In this document: piece by piece, positions 15,815-24,140 of the stretch
How positions within the stretch are numbered: position 1 is the stretch's first letter
Layout of the letters: each line of letters opens with the position of its first letter
Source: Arthrobacter rhizophilus
GTDB lineage: Bacteria > Actinomycetota > Actinomycetes > Actinomycetales > Micrococcaceae
Assembly (NCBI RefSeq): GCF_026241105.1
Contig: NZ_JAPFFT010000003.1
Location: 1 to 64,000, forward strand
Direction: 5' to 3'
DNA: 64,000 nucleotides
Notes under the pieces: generated by a model
Database searches by the model: none
Seen by the model: the letters and a program-made list of their open reading frames with translations, nothing else
Told to the model about the DNA's origin: nothing
Program-made: the position numbers and the translations under genes

Positions 15815-15908
15815 CGGAAACTCCCCGGTTTTGAGCGAGTTGCCGGGTTACCAACACCGAGAATTCAGGCTTTGAGGTCCTGGGCAGCGTCAAAGGTGGG
15901 GAATTTAC
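15815..15908. repeat. ~100-bp palindromic-ended repeat, copy 2
   Basis: Begins GGAAACTCCCCGGTTTT and ends TCAAAGGTGGGGAATTT. GAAACTCCCCGGTTTT (15817-15832) is an exact inverse of AAAACCGGGGAGTTTC at 14890-14905, so the DUF559 gene is bracketed by a 16-bp perfect inverted repeat made from the ends of two neighbouring copies. Confidence 0.65.
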
Positions 15909-15955
15909 GACGCGATGGCCTACGCAAACTCCGGAAGATCTATTGACCGAGAAAG

Positions 15956-15984
15956 TTGCACCCGTGACAAACCTGTCATATGCT
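15956..15984 (+). promoter_or_regulatory. Sigma-70-type promoter in gene-free region
   Basis: TTGCAC at 15956-15961 and TATGCT at 15979-15984 are separated by exactly 17 bp. No coding frame follows; transcription would start near 15991 and meet the strong hairpin at 16037-16088. Confidence 0.45.
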
Positions 15985-15990
15985 GTAACC

Positions 15991-16095
15991 GGATTCACTA
16001 AATGCCTCCGGTGAGTCTGATGCGAACGGAGATTATGGTCCCGGTTCATTGCAGCGCGTGACTCGTAGCGTTGCAATGAACCGGGGCCATTGCAT
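15991..16095 (+). ncRNA. Candidate small RNA ending in a strong hairpin
   Basis: A promoter-like sequence (15956-15984) is followed by about 100 bases without a sensible reading frame. These end in a hairpin with arms at 16037-16053 (GGTCCCGGTTCATTGCA) and 16072-16088 (TGCAATGAACCGGGGCC), then ATTGCATTT. The combination suggests a short non-coding transcript. It does not match the tmRNA, SRP RNA, RNase P or 6C RNA patterns that I know. The hairpin could instead only terminate the minus-strand polyprenyl synthase gene ending at 16242. The 498-bp gap 15744-16241 otherwise contains two repeats. Confidence 0.35.
16037..16088. terminator. Strong terminator hairpin
   Basis: Arms of 17 bp with a single non-identical position surround an 18-base loop. 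It is downstream of the minus-strand polyprenyl synthase gene and also downstream of the plus-strand candidate small-RNA promoter, so it may act in both directions. Confidence 0.65.
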
Positions 16096-16110
16096 TTAAG
16101 CCCGTCCCCG

Positions 16111-16177
16111 CCCAAGTAGCTGGCAGTAGTTGTCGTTATGACGGGTCAAAACGACGTTAACTGCGAGTTAGTTGGGT
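16111..16177. repeat. 68-bp palindromic repeat, copy 2
   Basis: CCCAAGTAGCTGGCAGTAGT at 16111 opens and TGCGAGTTAGTTGGGT closes at 16177, with inner TTGTCGTT and AACGACGTTAA arms. It is the same family as 4993-5062 and 20110-20176, here more degenerate. A half-site CCCAACTAGCTGGC lies at 16238-16251 across the stop of the next gene. Confidence 0.75.
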
Positions 16178-16241
16178 CCGCGGCGAAGAAAAAGGGGGCG
16201 CCAACGACGGCACCCTCCACAGGGCAGCCCGCCCCACCCAA

Positions 16242-17345
16242 CTAGCTGGCGCGCTCCACCACGGCGTGGGCGAAGTTTGTGAGCGATTCCTTGACCACGC
16301 CTTCGGGCAACGGCTTCAAGGCCTCGATGGCTTCCGCGGACCACTGACGCGCGATCACCCAGGATTCAACGGTGACAGGGTGGTTGCGCAGCCCGGCGAC
16401 GGCCAAGGCCAGCGCTTCATCGGAGGACAGGTCGCCGTCCACCAGCTTCAAGAGTTCGACGGCGGACTGGTCGCCATTGTCGGCAGCCTTGCGAAGCAGC
16501 AGGACGGGCAAGGTGGGGACGCCTTCGCGGAGGTCCGTCCCCGGGGACTTGCCGGACTTGACCTTCACGCCGGTGACGTCAATGACGTCGTCGGCCAACT
16601 GGAAGGCCACGCCTACTTTCTCGCCGTATTCCACGAGCACGTCTTCGAAGGCTTCGTCGGCGCCTGCGAAGATGGCACCGAGCTGGCCGGAGGCGGCAAC
16701 CAAGGAACCGGTCTTGTCGGCGATAACGGAGAGATAGTGCTCCACGGCGTCTTCGCCCTCACGCGGGCCCACGGTTTCGTGCAGCTGCCCGAGGCACAGG
16801 CGCTCGAAGGTGCGGGCCTGGATTCCCAAGGCACGCGAACCGAGTTCGGACACCAGGATCGAGGCCCGGGCAAAGATCAGATCACCGGTGAGGATGGCCA
16901 CCGAGTTGCCCCAGACTTCGTGGGCCGTGGGGGCGCCCCGGCGGTAAGGAGCAGAGTCCATCACGTCGTCGTGGTAGAGGGTTGCGAGGTGCGTCAGTTC
17001 AACCACGACGGCGGCCTGGACCACCTCCGGACGGGAGGCGTCACCGAGGTGGGCGCACAGGAGGGTCAACAGCGGACGGATGCGCTTGCCGCCGGCTTCC
17101 ACCAGGTGACGCGACGTTGCGTCAGCCAAGGGGTCCGAGTTGGCAATTGCTTCGCGGAGCTTCTTCTCCACGCGGGCAAGGTTGGTGGTGATGGCAGGAC
17201 CCAGCTCCACGTCTTTGGCGATAGCCGCAAAACCGGCAGGAAGCTGCAGGCCAGTGGCAATCGCGGTGGTGGTGGGAGCGGGTTCGACAGTCTCCGGCAG
17301 GCCGTGACCGGCGTGCGTCCAACTGTGTTCGGCAGAGTGAGTCAC
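16242..17345 (-). CDS. Polyprenyl (probably heptaprenyl-type) diphosphate synthase
   Basis: The 367-residue trans-prenyltransferase has the first aspartate-rich motif DDVMD (in LYHDDVMDSA) and the second DDVID (in LADDVIDVTG), plus GGKRIRPLL for IPP binding. It builds the long isoprenoid tail of menaquinone by adding IPP units. It starts with GTG at 17345, ten bases after the reductase stop, so it is third in a menG-reductase-synthase operon. The exact chain length cannot be read from the motifs. The last codons overlap a half-copy of the palindromic repeat. Confidence 0.88.
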   Translation of the reverse strand: MTHSAEHSWTHAGHGLPETVEPAPTTTAIATGLQLPAGFAAIAKDVELGPAITTNLARVEKKLREAIANSDPLADATSRHLVEAGGKRIRPLLTLLCAHLGDASRPEVVQAAVVVELTHLATLYHDDVMDSAPYRRGAPTAHEVWGNSVAILTGDLIFARASILVSELGSRALGIQARTFERLCLGQLHETVGPREGEDAVEHYLSVIADKTGSLVAASGQLGAIFAGADEAFEDVLVEYGEKVGVAFQLADDVIDVTGVKVKSGKSPGTDLREGVPTLPVLLLRKAADNGDQSAVELLKLVDGDLSSDEALALAVAGLRNHPVTVESWVIARQWSAEAIEALKPLPEGVVKESLTNFAHAVVERAS

Positions 17346-17354
17346 GGGTTAACC

Positions 17355-18713
17355 CTAACTTTTCGCGGTGGAAAGCGTTGATTCGGTGCCGGCGCGGGTG
17401 GAAACGACGGTGGGCGTGGTGTTGGACGTGGCTGGCACAAGCATCTCGATGACGCGGATGACGCGGTCCTCGAAACCCTTGGCGGACGCATCTGTGAGGT
17501 TGGCGAGTACCCTCACCACAAAGCGCATCAGCACTGGGATGGGCATGCCGGTCCGCAGCGCGAGTTTCATGACGGCAGGCTTGCCGATGAGGGCAGCAAA
17601 GACCCGTCCCAAGGTGAAGTGTGAACCCCATTGGTCCCGCACGTAGTCCGCGTACCGCGAAAGGTGGGCATCGGCGGCTCTGGAAGCCTCCGTCCCGGAC
17701 CCCCATCCCGCTGAACGCGAACGGGACGACGCGTCGATGATGAACTCGGCCGCAAAGCGGGCGGACTCCATGGCGTAGGAAATGCCCTCGCCGTTAAACG
17801 GGGAAACCATGCCGCCGGCGTCGCCCAGGAGCATGAGCCCCGGCGAGTAGTGCGGGGTCCGGTTGAAGCCCATGGGCAGGGCTGCGCCGCGGATCTCCCC
17901 CACCTGGTTTTCAGGAGTGAAGCCCCAGCCGGACGGCATGGCGGCGGTCCATTCGCGCAGGACCTGCTTGTAGTCGAGCTTGCCGAATTCCTTGGAGGAG
18001 TTCAGGATTCCGAGGCCAACGTTGGACGTTCCATCTCCGACGCCGAACACCCAACCGTAGCCGGGCAGCGGCTTTCCGGACTTGCCCGGCAGCTCAAGCC
18101 AGCCTTCCATCCAGTCGTCGTCGTGGCGGGGCGAGGTGAAATAGGTGCGGACCGCGACGCCCAGCGGGCGGTCATCTCGCTTGTGCATCCCGAGCGAAAC
18201 GGCTGTGCGGGTCGAGTTGCCGTCCGCGGCGAGTACGACGTCGGCGTGGAAGTCGCGCGTTTCGCCCGTCTTGCGTCCGGACTCGTCGAGGAGCGCCGCA
18301 CGGGCGCCGATCACCCGCCCGGCGTCGTCGCGCAGGGCTTCGGTGACGCTGTGGCGTTCAAGGACGACGGCGCCGGCGGCCTGGGCGTGCCGGGCCAACT
18401 CCTCGTCGAATCCGAGGCGGGTGCGGATGAGGCCGTACGTGGGAAAGTCGGCAACTTCGGGCCAGGGCAGCTCGATAGTCCGGCCGCCAGCGATCAGCCG
18501 GAGTCCCTTGTTGCGCCGCCAGCCCCCGTCCGCGGCGTGCGGAAGGCCGAGCTTCTGGATTTCGCGGACCGCACGGGGAGTGAGGCCGTCACCGCAGACC
18601 TTTTCGCGCGGGAAGCTGGTCTTCTCCAGCACCGTCACGGCTATTCCAGCCCGGGCAAGGTAGTACGCGGCGGTGGACCCGGCAGGTCCTGCGCCGACTA
18701 TCAGTACGTTCAC
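17355..18713 (-). CDS. Geranylgeranyl-reductase family FAD oxidoreductase (MenJ-like)
   Basis: I chose GTG 18713, preceded by AAGGA at ideal spacing; the longer frame upstream lies in menG. The 452-residue protein opens with the FAD dinucleotide motif VGAGPAGSTAAYYLARAG, has the second FAD contact GDAGGMVSPFNGEGI around residue 290, and CGDGLTPRAV near 45. The family hydrogenates isoprenoid double bonds. Sitting between menG and the prenyl synthase suggests it partially saturates the menaquinone side chain, as MenJ does in mycobacteria and as the MK-9(H2) of Arthrobacter would need. Confidence 0.85.
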   Translation of the reverse strand: MNVLIVGAGPAGSTAAYYLARAGIAVTVLEKTSFPREKVCGDGLTPRAVREIQKLGLPHAADGGWRRNKGLRLIAGGRTIELPWPEVADFPTYGLIRTRLGFDEELARHAQAAGAVVLERHSVTEALRDDAGRVIGARAALLDESGRKTGETRDFHADVVLAADGNSTRTAVSLGMHKRDDRPLGVAVRTYFTSPRHDDDWMEGWLELPGKSGKPLPGYGWVFGVGDGTSNVGLGILNSSKEFGKLDYKQVLREWTAAMPSGWGFTPENQVGEIRGAALPMGFNRTPHYSPGLMLLGDAGGMVSPFNGEGISYAMESARFAAEFIIDASSRSRSAGWGSGTEASRAADAHLSRYADYVRDQWGSHFTLGRVFAALIGKPAVMKLALRTGMPIPVLMRFVVRVLANLTDASAKGFEDRVIRVIEMLVPATSNTTPTVVSTRAGTESTLSTAKS

Positions 18714-18735
18714 AGCATCCTTGTTTATGAGCCGG

Positions 18736-19512
18736 TTAGCGGGACTGATCGCCGGCTTGGCGGCGCGGCTTGATCTGGCGGCGCAGCTTGGCCACGGGGA
18801 CGCTGGCGGTGTGCGGGGCGGCGGGCTTCTGGGCCCGGTGTACTGCCACGATTCCACCGCTCAAGTTGCGGTAGTTGACGTCCGTCCAACCGGCTTCCTG
18901 CAGCCAAGCGGCCAGGTGGTCCTGGTCCGGCCAAGCGCGGATGGACTCGGCAAGGTACACGTAGGCGTCCGGGTTGGAGGAGACTTTGGTGGCGATGGCG
19001 GGCAGTGCGCGCATCAGGTATTCGGTGTACATGGTGCGCCAGAGGGGCACCACCGGGGCCGAGAATTCTGCGATGACCAGGCGTCCGCCCGGCTTGGTGA
19101 CGCGCAGCATCTCCGCGAGGGCCTTGTGCGGTTCGTTGACGTTGCGCAGGCCGAAGGAAATGGTGCACGCGTCAAAGGAGTTGTCTGCGAACGGCAGATT
19201 GGTGGCATCTCCGGCAACGAAGTTGATGTCCGGACGGCGGCGCTTGCCAACCTTCAGCATCCCCAGCGAGAAATCGCAGGCTACAACATCCACTCCGGCG
19301 TCGGCATAGGGTTCGCTCGAGGTGCCAGTCCCGGCGGCCAAGTCCAGGACCTTTTGGCCCACCCGAACATCCATCGCATCCACGACGACGCGACGCCAAC
19401 GCCGGGTCTGCCCCATGGACAGGACATCGTTGACGACGTCGTATTTGGGGGCGACATCGTCAAACATCGTCGCAACTTCGTCCGGACGCTTTTCCAAGGA
19501 TGCTCGGTTCAC
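18736..19512 (-). CDS. menG: Demethylmenaquinone methyltransferase
   Basis: The 258-residue class I methyltransferase starts with GTG 19512. It has [18 protein letters not shown] near the N-terminus and the SAM-binding [12 protein letters not shown], both typical of UbiE/MenG. It performs the final C-methylation of demethylmenaquinone. It leads the operon menG - FAD reductase - prenyl synthase and is divergent from menF with a 125-bp gap. A basic Lys/Arg tail of about 20 residues follows the conserved fold. Confidence 0.92.
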   Translation of the reverse strand: MNRASLEKRPDEVATMFDDVAPKYDVVNDVLSMGQTRRWRRVVVDAMDVRVGQKVLDLAAGTGTSSEPYADAGVDVVACDFSLGMLKVGKRRRPDINFVAGDATNLPFADNSFDACTISFGLRNVNEPHKALAEMLRVTKPGGRLVIAEFSAPVVPLWRTMYTEYLMRALPAIATKVSSNPDAYVYLAESIRAWPDQDHLAAWLQEAGWTDVNYRNLSGGIVAVHRAQKPAAPHTASVPVAKLRRQIKPRRQAGDQSR

Positions 19513-19637
19513 CCTGCAATTGTCTCAGACAAAATTGGGAAGAACTTTCGGGCGCTCCGTTCTTGCCGGGGTTCCCGTCCGGGTTCCCGCCCGGGCAACA
19601 CGGCCGCACGCTCCCGCGGGAGTAATGTTGTTCCATC

Positions 19638-21029
19638 ATGACGAGCACGCTCCGCACCTTGACAGTCCCCCTCGATGTTTATTCATCCTCCGGGGGGCTG
19701 CCGTCGTTTCTGGTCCGGGACGACGTCCTGTGCTGGTCCCGCCGCGAGAACGGCCTGGTTGGTTTTGGCGAACTCGCACGCTTCACTGCCACCGGGCCTG
19801 ATCGCTTCCTCGAGGCCGATATCTGGTGGCGTCACCTCGTCATCGAGGCCGACGTCACGGATCCCCTCGAGATCCCCGGCACCGGCCCCGTAGCCTTCGG
19901 CTCCTTTGCTTTCTCCAAGACGTCCGCCTTTGAATCGCGCCTGATCCTTCCGGAAATTGTGGTCGGGATCCGGGACGGGCAGTCCTGGCTCACCCACTTG
20001 ACACTCGACGACGCCGAACTCAGCGAGGCGGGCGCCCTCGCCGCCCTGGCAGGCTGGCTTAGCCCCGCCGTCGGGCAACCAACGGCGGCTGGAGGCTCCG
20101 CCGTCGGGCACCCAACTAACTCGCAGTTGTTGTCGTTTAGAGGGCCCATAACGACAACAAATGCGAGCCAGTTGGGGGACGGGGACGTCACGCTGGAGAG
20201 CGGTTCGCTGAGCGAAGCCGACTGGAAGCAGGCGGTCGCCGACGGCGTGACGGAAATCCGGACGGGAAAGCTGGAGAAGCTGGTCCTCGCCCGCGACGTG
20301 GTGGCAACGCTGCCCGACGGCGTCAACGCCGCCCAGGTGCTCCGCCAGTTGGCCAGCCGATACCGCGAATGCTGGACTTACGGCGTCGACGGTTTGGTAG
20401 GCGCGACGCCGGAGATGCTCATCCAAGTGGAAGGCCGCACCGCGCAGGCGCGTGTCCTGGCCGGGACGCTTGACCGGCGCGATGCGGAGGGGATGGACGG
20501 CTCCCCTATGGAATACGCCGAACGCGTGCTGGCTGGTTCCGAGAAGCAAAGACATGAGCACGAGATCGCCATCCAGTCGCTCACCACGCAGCTTGCGCCC
20601 TTCTCCGAGGCCATGAACGCCCACAGTGAGCCGTTCATCCTGGAGCTGCCCAATGTGTGGCACTTGGCCTCGGACGTGAAGGCTGAACTGGCCGATATCG
20701 AGGGACATGTCCCTACGTGCCTCGCCCTGATCAACGCACTTCACCCCACGGCCGCCGTGTGCGGGACGCCTACTTTGGTGGCCGGGGAACTGATCCGGGA
20801 GCTTGAGCAAATGGACCGCGGGCCCTATGCGGGACCGGTCGGATGGCTCGACGCCGCGGGCAACGGTGAGTGGGGCATCGCACTGCGTGGTGCCATCATC
20901 GAGAGCCCAACAACCGTCCGCTTGTACGCGGGCTGCGGGATCGTTGAGGGCTCCGTTCCCGAGGCCGAGCTGGCCGAGACCTGGGCCAAATTCCGGCCGA
21001 TGCTTGAATCACTGGGTATCAACAGCTAA
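19638..21029 (+). CDS. menF: Isochorismate synthase with in-frame repeat insertion
   Basis: The 463-residue chorismate-utilising enzyme converts chorismate to isochorismate, the first menaquinone step. Conserved blocks are KLEKLVLARDV, GTLDRRDAEG, EKQRHEHEIA, HPTAAVCGTP, DRGPYAGPVGW and GCGIVEGSVPEAELAETW, all in the C-terminal catalytic domain. About 38 residues between GWLSPA and VTLESGSLSE are encoded by copy 3 of the palindromic repeat plus a short duplication. They are rich in S, T, G and N and probably form a surface loop, so the enzyme may remain active. Start is ATG 19638, divergent to menG. Confidence 0.9.
   Translation: MTSTLRTLTVPLDVYSSSGGLPSFLVRDDVLCWSRRENGLVGFGELARFTATGPDRFLEADIWWRHLVIEADVTDPLEIPGTGPVAFGSFAFSKTSAFESRLILPEIVVGIRDGQSWLTHLTLDDAELSEAGALAALAGWLSPAVGQPTAAGGSAVGHPTNSQLLSFRGPITTTNASQLGDGDVTLESGSLSEADWKQAVADGVTEIRTGKLEKLVLARDVVATLPDGVNAAQVLRQLASRYRECWTYGVDGLVGATPEMLIQVEGRTAQARVLAGTLDRRDAEGMDGSPMEYAERVLAGSEKQRHEHEIAIQSLTTQLAPFSEAMNAHSEPFILELPNVWHLASDVKAELADIEGHVPTCLALINALHPTAAVCGTPTLVAGELIRELEQMDRGPYAGPVGWLDAAGNGEWGIALRGAIIESPTTVRLYAGCGIVEGSVPEAELAETWAKFRPMLESLGINS
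20110..20176. repeat. 68-bp palindromic repeat, copy 3, inside menF
   Basis: ACCCAACTAACTCGCAGTTG opens at 20110 and GCGAGCCAGTTGGG closes at 20176, with inner TTGTTGTCGTT and AACGACAACAA arms. It is read through in frame as HPTNSQLLSF and following residues. An 18-bp CCGCCGTCGGGCAACCAA-like sequence occurs just upstream at about 20088-20096 and again at the element's left edge. Confidence 0.85.
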
Positions 21030-21229
21030 GAACCGACCCTTTGACTTCCCGGCCCTCGCCTATCCCCGTGATGTCTGGGATGTGAGACAAAGGCTATGGA
21101 GAGGGTCTTGATTTTTGGCTTGGTAGGTTATCCAATAGTAAAACTTAGTTTTCTGTGACGCACATCTCATGTTCGGCGCTACACTATAAACCGATTAGTT
21201 TCGCATCCACTGCAAAAAAAGGTAAGAAA

Positions 21230-22183
21230 ATGCAGAAATTCCGTTCGCTTCCGGTCAATTCGACGCTCAAGGCTGCAACCATCATCGCAATCGGCGCCCT
21301 GGCCCTGACCGCCTGCACCAACGCCTCAGAGCAAGGCACGTCGAGTGCCGCCTCGCCTTCCGGCAGTGCCAATGCAAGCTTTGACCCCAGCACCATCAAG
21401 AAGGACGACACCCTTGCTGCCTTGGTCCCGGCGGCCATCAAGTCCAAGGGCACGCTGACCGTCGGCTCGGACACCACCTATGCGCCCGCGGAATTCCTCG
21501 GGACCGACGGCCAGACCCCTGTCGGGTACGACGTCGACATCGCCAAGGCAATCGGCGCCACCCTCGGCCTGAAGGTCCAGGTGCAGACCGCCGAGTTCAC
21601 GGGCATCCTCCCCGCTCTCGGCCCCAAGTACGATCTCGGCGTCTCTTCCTTCACCATCAACCCCGAGCGACTCGGCGCCGTCAACATGGTCAGCTACTTC
21701 AACGCCGGCACCGCCTGGGCCGTGCAGAAGGGCAACCCGAAGAAGTTCTCCCTGGATGACGTCTGCGGCAAGTCCATCGGCGTGCAGACCGGCACCGTCC
21801 AGGAAGACCCGGACCTCTCCGGCCGCAACAAGAAGTGCGTAGCTGACGGCAAGCAGCCGATCAACATCGTCACTCTGAAGAACCAGACCGACGTCACCAC
21901 CAGGCTCGTCAACGGCAGCATCGACGCCATGGCAGCCGACTCCCCCATCATCGGTTACGCCCTGACCCAGACGAACGGCCAGCTCGAGAAGCTCGGCGAC
22001 GTTTACGACGCCGCTCCCCAGGGCATCGCCGTTGCCAAGTCGGACACCGCCCTCGCCGATGTCATCCAGAAGACCCTGACCAAGCTCATGTCTGACGGTT
22101 CATACAAGAAGATCCTCACTGGCTGGGGCAACGCCGAAGGCGCCATCACCAAGTCCGAGGTCAACCCGGCGGTCAAGTCTTGA
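21230..22183 (+). CDS. Amino-acid ABC transporter binding lipoprotein
   Basis: I start at ATG 21230 after AAGGTAAG. The 317-residue product has a lipoprotein signal ending LALTAC (lipobox cysteine at about residue 28), then a Ser/Ala-rich linker. The class 3 solute-binding domain contains SDTTYAPAEFLG, GYDVDIAKAIG and GVSSFTINPERL, typical for polar amino acid binding proteins. It is first in a three-gene importer operon with permease and ATPase. The amino acid cannot be named from the sequence. The AT-rich 21110-21200 stretch is the likely promoter zone. Confidence 0.88.
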   Translation: MQKFRSLPVNSTLKAATIIAIGALALTACTNASEQGTSSAASPSGSANASFDPSTIKKDDTLAALVPAAIKSKGTLTVGSDTTYAPAEFLGTDGQTPVGYDVDIAKAIGATLGLKVQVQTAEFTGILPALGPKYDLGVSSFTINPERLGAVNMVSYFNAGTAWAVQKGNPKKFSLDDVCGKSIGVQTGTVQEDPDLSGRNKKCVADGKQPINIVTLKNQTDVTTRLVNGSIDAMAADSPIIGYALTQTNGQLEKLGDVYDAAPQGIAVAKSDTALADVIQKTLTKLMSDGSYKKILTGWGNAEGAITKSEVNPAVKS

Positions 22184-23193
22184 GTATTCCCGCCACCGAT
22201 AACAAATCAGGTGCACAGATGGATCATCATCAACAAGGCCACGCGGTGCCGGTGCTGAACAATGCGGTGCCGGTCAGGCATCCCGGCCGCTGGATCAGCG
22301 CCATCGTCATCGTTGGCGTACTAGCCCTGATGGTGCAGAGCGTGATCACGAACCACAACTTCCGTTGGGACGTTGTGGGGACCTACATCCTGGACGTCAA
22401 GGTCGTCCAGGGTGTGGGCTGGACGTTGCTGCTGACCGTGGCGTCGATGGTCATCGCGATTGTCCTGGCCATCTTGCTGGCCGTCATGAGGCAGTCCGAC
22501 AACCCGGTCCTGCGCTACACCTCCTGGGTTTGGGTCTGGTTCTTCCGCGGCACCCCGGTCTACACACAGTTGGTCTTCTGGGGCTTGATCGCCGTCCTCT
22601 ACCCTAAAATCAGCGCCGGGGTGCCGTTCGGCCCCGAGCTGTTCAGCCTGGACACGAGCACAGTCATTACGGCTCTTGTTGCCGCGATTCTGGGGCTTGG
22701 CCTTAATGAATCGGCCTACTTGGCCGAGATCTTCCGGGCCGGCCTGAAGTCCGTGGACAAGGGACAGACCGAAGCCGCTGAAGCCCTGGGCATGGGCAAG
22801 GGCAAGATCATGTGGCGCATCATCCTGCCCCAGGCCATGCGCATCATCGTCCCGCCCACCGGCAACGAGACCATCGGCATGCTCAAGACCACCTCACTGG
22901 TCCTGGCCGTCCCGTTCACCTTGGATCTGACCTTCGCCACCAACGCGCTGGCCAACCGGATCTACCTTCCGGTCCCGCTGCTGATCGTGGCAGCCATCTG
23001 GTACCTGGTCATCACCAGCCTCCTCATGGTGGGCCAGCGCTACATCGAGGCCTACTACGGCAAGGGCGTGGACACCAACCTCGCCCCGGCCGTCATCAAC
23101 CCCGCGGCTGCCAAGGCGTCCGCGGCAGTGGCACCGAGTGCCGAAGCAGAGCCGTCACTGAAGATGGACTTCCCGGAGGATGAGGCAAAATGA
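22180..23193 (+). CDS. Amino-acid ABC transporter permease
   Basis: A TTG at 22180 overlaps the binding-protein stop; ATG 22219, preceded by AGGTG, is an alternative that I cannot exclude. The product, about 325-337 residues, has several membrane helices. The HisM/GlnP-type coupling loop [19 protein letters not shown] is preceded by [14 protein letters not shown]. The C-terminal 45 residues are Ala/Pro-rich and hydrophilic, an extension beyond the usual fold. It is coupled to the ATPase by an ATGA overlap at 23190. Confidence 0.88.
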   Translation: MSIPATDNKSGAQMDHHQQGHAVPVLNNAVPVRHPGRWISAIVIVGVLALMVQSVITNHNFRWDVVGTYILDVKVVQGVGWTLLLTVASMVIAIVLAILLAVMRQSDNPVLRYTSWVWVWFFRGTPVYTQLVFWGLIAVLYPKISAGVPFGPELFSLDTSTVITALVAAILGLGLNESAYLAEIFRAGLKSVDKGQTEAAEALGMGKGKIMWRIILPQAMRIIVPPTGNETIGMLKTTSLVLAVPFTLDLTFATNALANRIYLPVPLLIVAAIWYLVITSLLMVGQRYIEAYYGKGVDTNLAPAVINPAAAKASAAVAPSAEAEPSLKMDFPEDEAK

Positions 23194-23966
23194 CGATCAC
23201 CACCCAGAAACCGCTGGTGCGGATCGAAGGCCTCCACAAGTACTTCGGTCCCCACCATGTTCTCCGCGGCATCGACCTGACGGTCAACCAAGGCGAAGTG
23301 TCCGTTGTGATCGGCCCGTCCGGTTCCGGCAAGTCCACCATGCTCCGCTGCGTGAACCTGCTCGAAACCATCAGCGCCGGCCGCATCTCAGTCGGCGACC
23401 AGCTGATCGGCTACCGCGAAGTCAACGGCCGCCTCCACGACCTGAAGGTCAAGGAAATCGCCGCGCAGCGCCGGGAAATCGGCATGGTCTTCCAGCGCTT
23501 CAACCTGTTCCCGCACAAGACCGCGCTCTACAACGTCATGGAAGCGCCCGTGCAGGTCAAGGGCAAAGCCAAGGGCATCGCCAAGAAGCAGGCCCTTGAA
23601 CTGCTGGACCGCGTAGGCCTGGCGGACCGCGCCAACCACTACCCTGCACAGCTTTCCGGTGGCCAGCAGCAGCGAGTTGCCATCGCCCGGGCCCTGGCCA
23701 TGGAACCCGAGCTGATGCTCTTCGATGAGCCCACGTCCGCCCTTGACCCCGAACTCGTGGGCGACGTGCTCAACGTGATGAAGGATCTAGCTAAGTCCGG
23801 CATGACCATGATCGTGGTGACCCACGAGATCGGCTTTGCCCGCGAGGTCGGCGACACGCTGACATTCATGGACGGAGGCGTGGTGGTGGAATCCGGTGAC
23901 CCCCGCGAAATCATCGCCAACCCCCAGCACGCCCGCACCAAGGAATTCCTCAGCCGCGTGCTGTAG
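23190..23966 (+). CDS. Amino-acid ABC transporter ATP-binding protein
   Basis: The 258-residue ATPase has Walker [11 protein letters not shown]-loop [11 protein letters not shown], signature [15 protein letters not shown], Walker [15 protein letters not shown] and H-loop [12 protein letters not shown]. The [10 protein letters not shown] wording is characteristic of GlnQ/HisP-type amino-acid importers. It ends the operon 33 bp before the strong terminator at 24000-24044. Confidence 0.92.
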   Translation: MTITTQKPLVRIEGLHKYFGPHHVLRGIDLTVNQGEVSVVIGPSGSGKSTMLRCVNLLETISAGRISVGDQLIGYREVNGRLHDLKVKEIAAQRREIGMVFQRFNLFPHKTALYNVMEAPVQVKGKAKGIAKKQALELLDRVGLADRANHYPAQLSGGQQQRVAIARALAMEPELMLFDEPTSALDPELVGDVLNVMKDLAKSGMTMIVVTHEIGFAREVGDTLTFMDGGVVVESGDPREIIANPQHARTKEFLSRVL

Positions 23967-23999
23967 ATCCTGCGCTGCGGTAAATACCCGGCGACGCGC

Positions 24000-24044
24000 A
24001 AATGCCCTGTCGAGGCTGGAAATCCAGCCGCGACAGGGCATTTC
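24000..24044. terminator. Terminator after amino-acid ABC operon
   Basis: AAATGCCCTGTCG (24001-24013) pairs with CGACAGGGCATTT (24032-24044), and inner GGCTGG/CCAGCC extends the stem to a four-base loop. A- and T-runs at the two ends allow bidirectional use. Confidence 0.85.
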
Positions 24045-24140
24045 CGTGTCGAGGTCTGCCTCCGCGTCGCCAGTCAGCGTCCGCGTCGAGGGTCTGCCTC
24101 CGTGTCGCCAGTCGGTGTGCGCGTCGCCAGCTCCGAGCCC
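24045..24140. repeat. Degenerate tandem repeat, ~37-bp period
   Basis: GTGTCGAGGTCTGCCTCCG at about 24047 recurs as GCGTCGAGGGTCTGCCTCCG at 24084, each followed by CGTCGCCAGTC, and a third GCGTCGCCAG follows near 24121. It fills the space between the terminator and the menD stop. Confidence 0.5.

Noticed and set aside
15991..16095. tmRNA, SRP RNA or 6C RNA
   Set aside because: None of the hallmark sequences (tRNA-like ends, GGUGCUGUUU-like SRP loop, paired C-rich loops) is visible.
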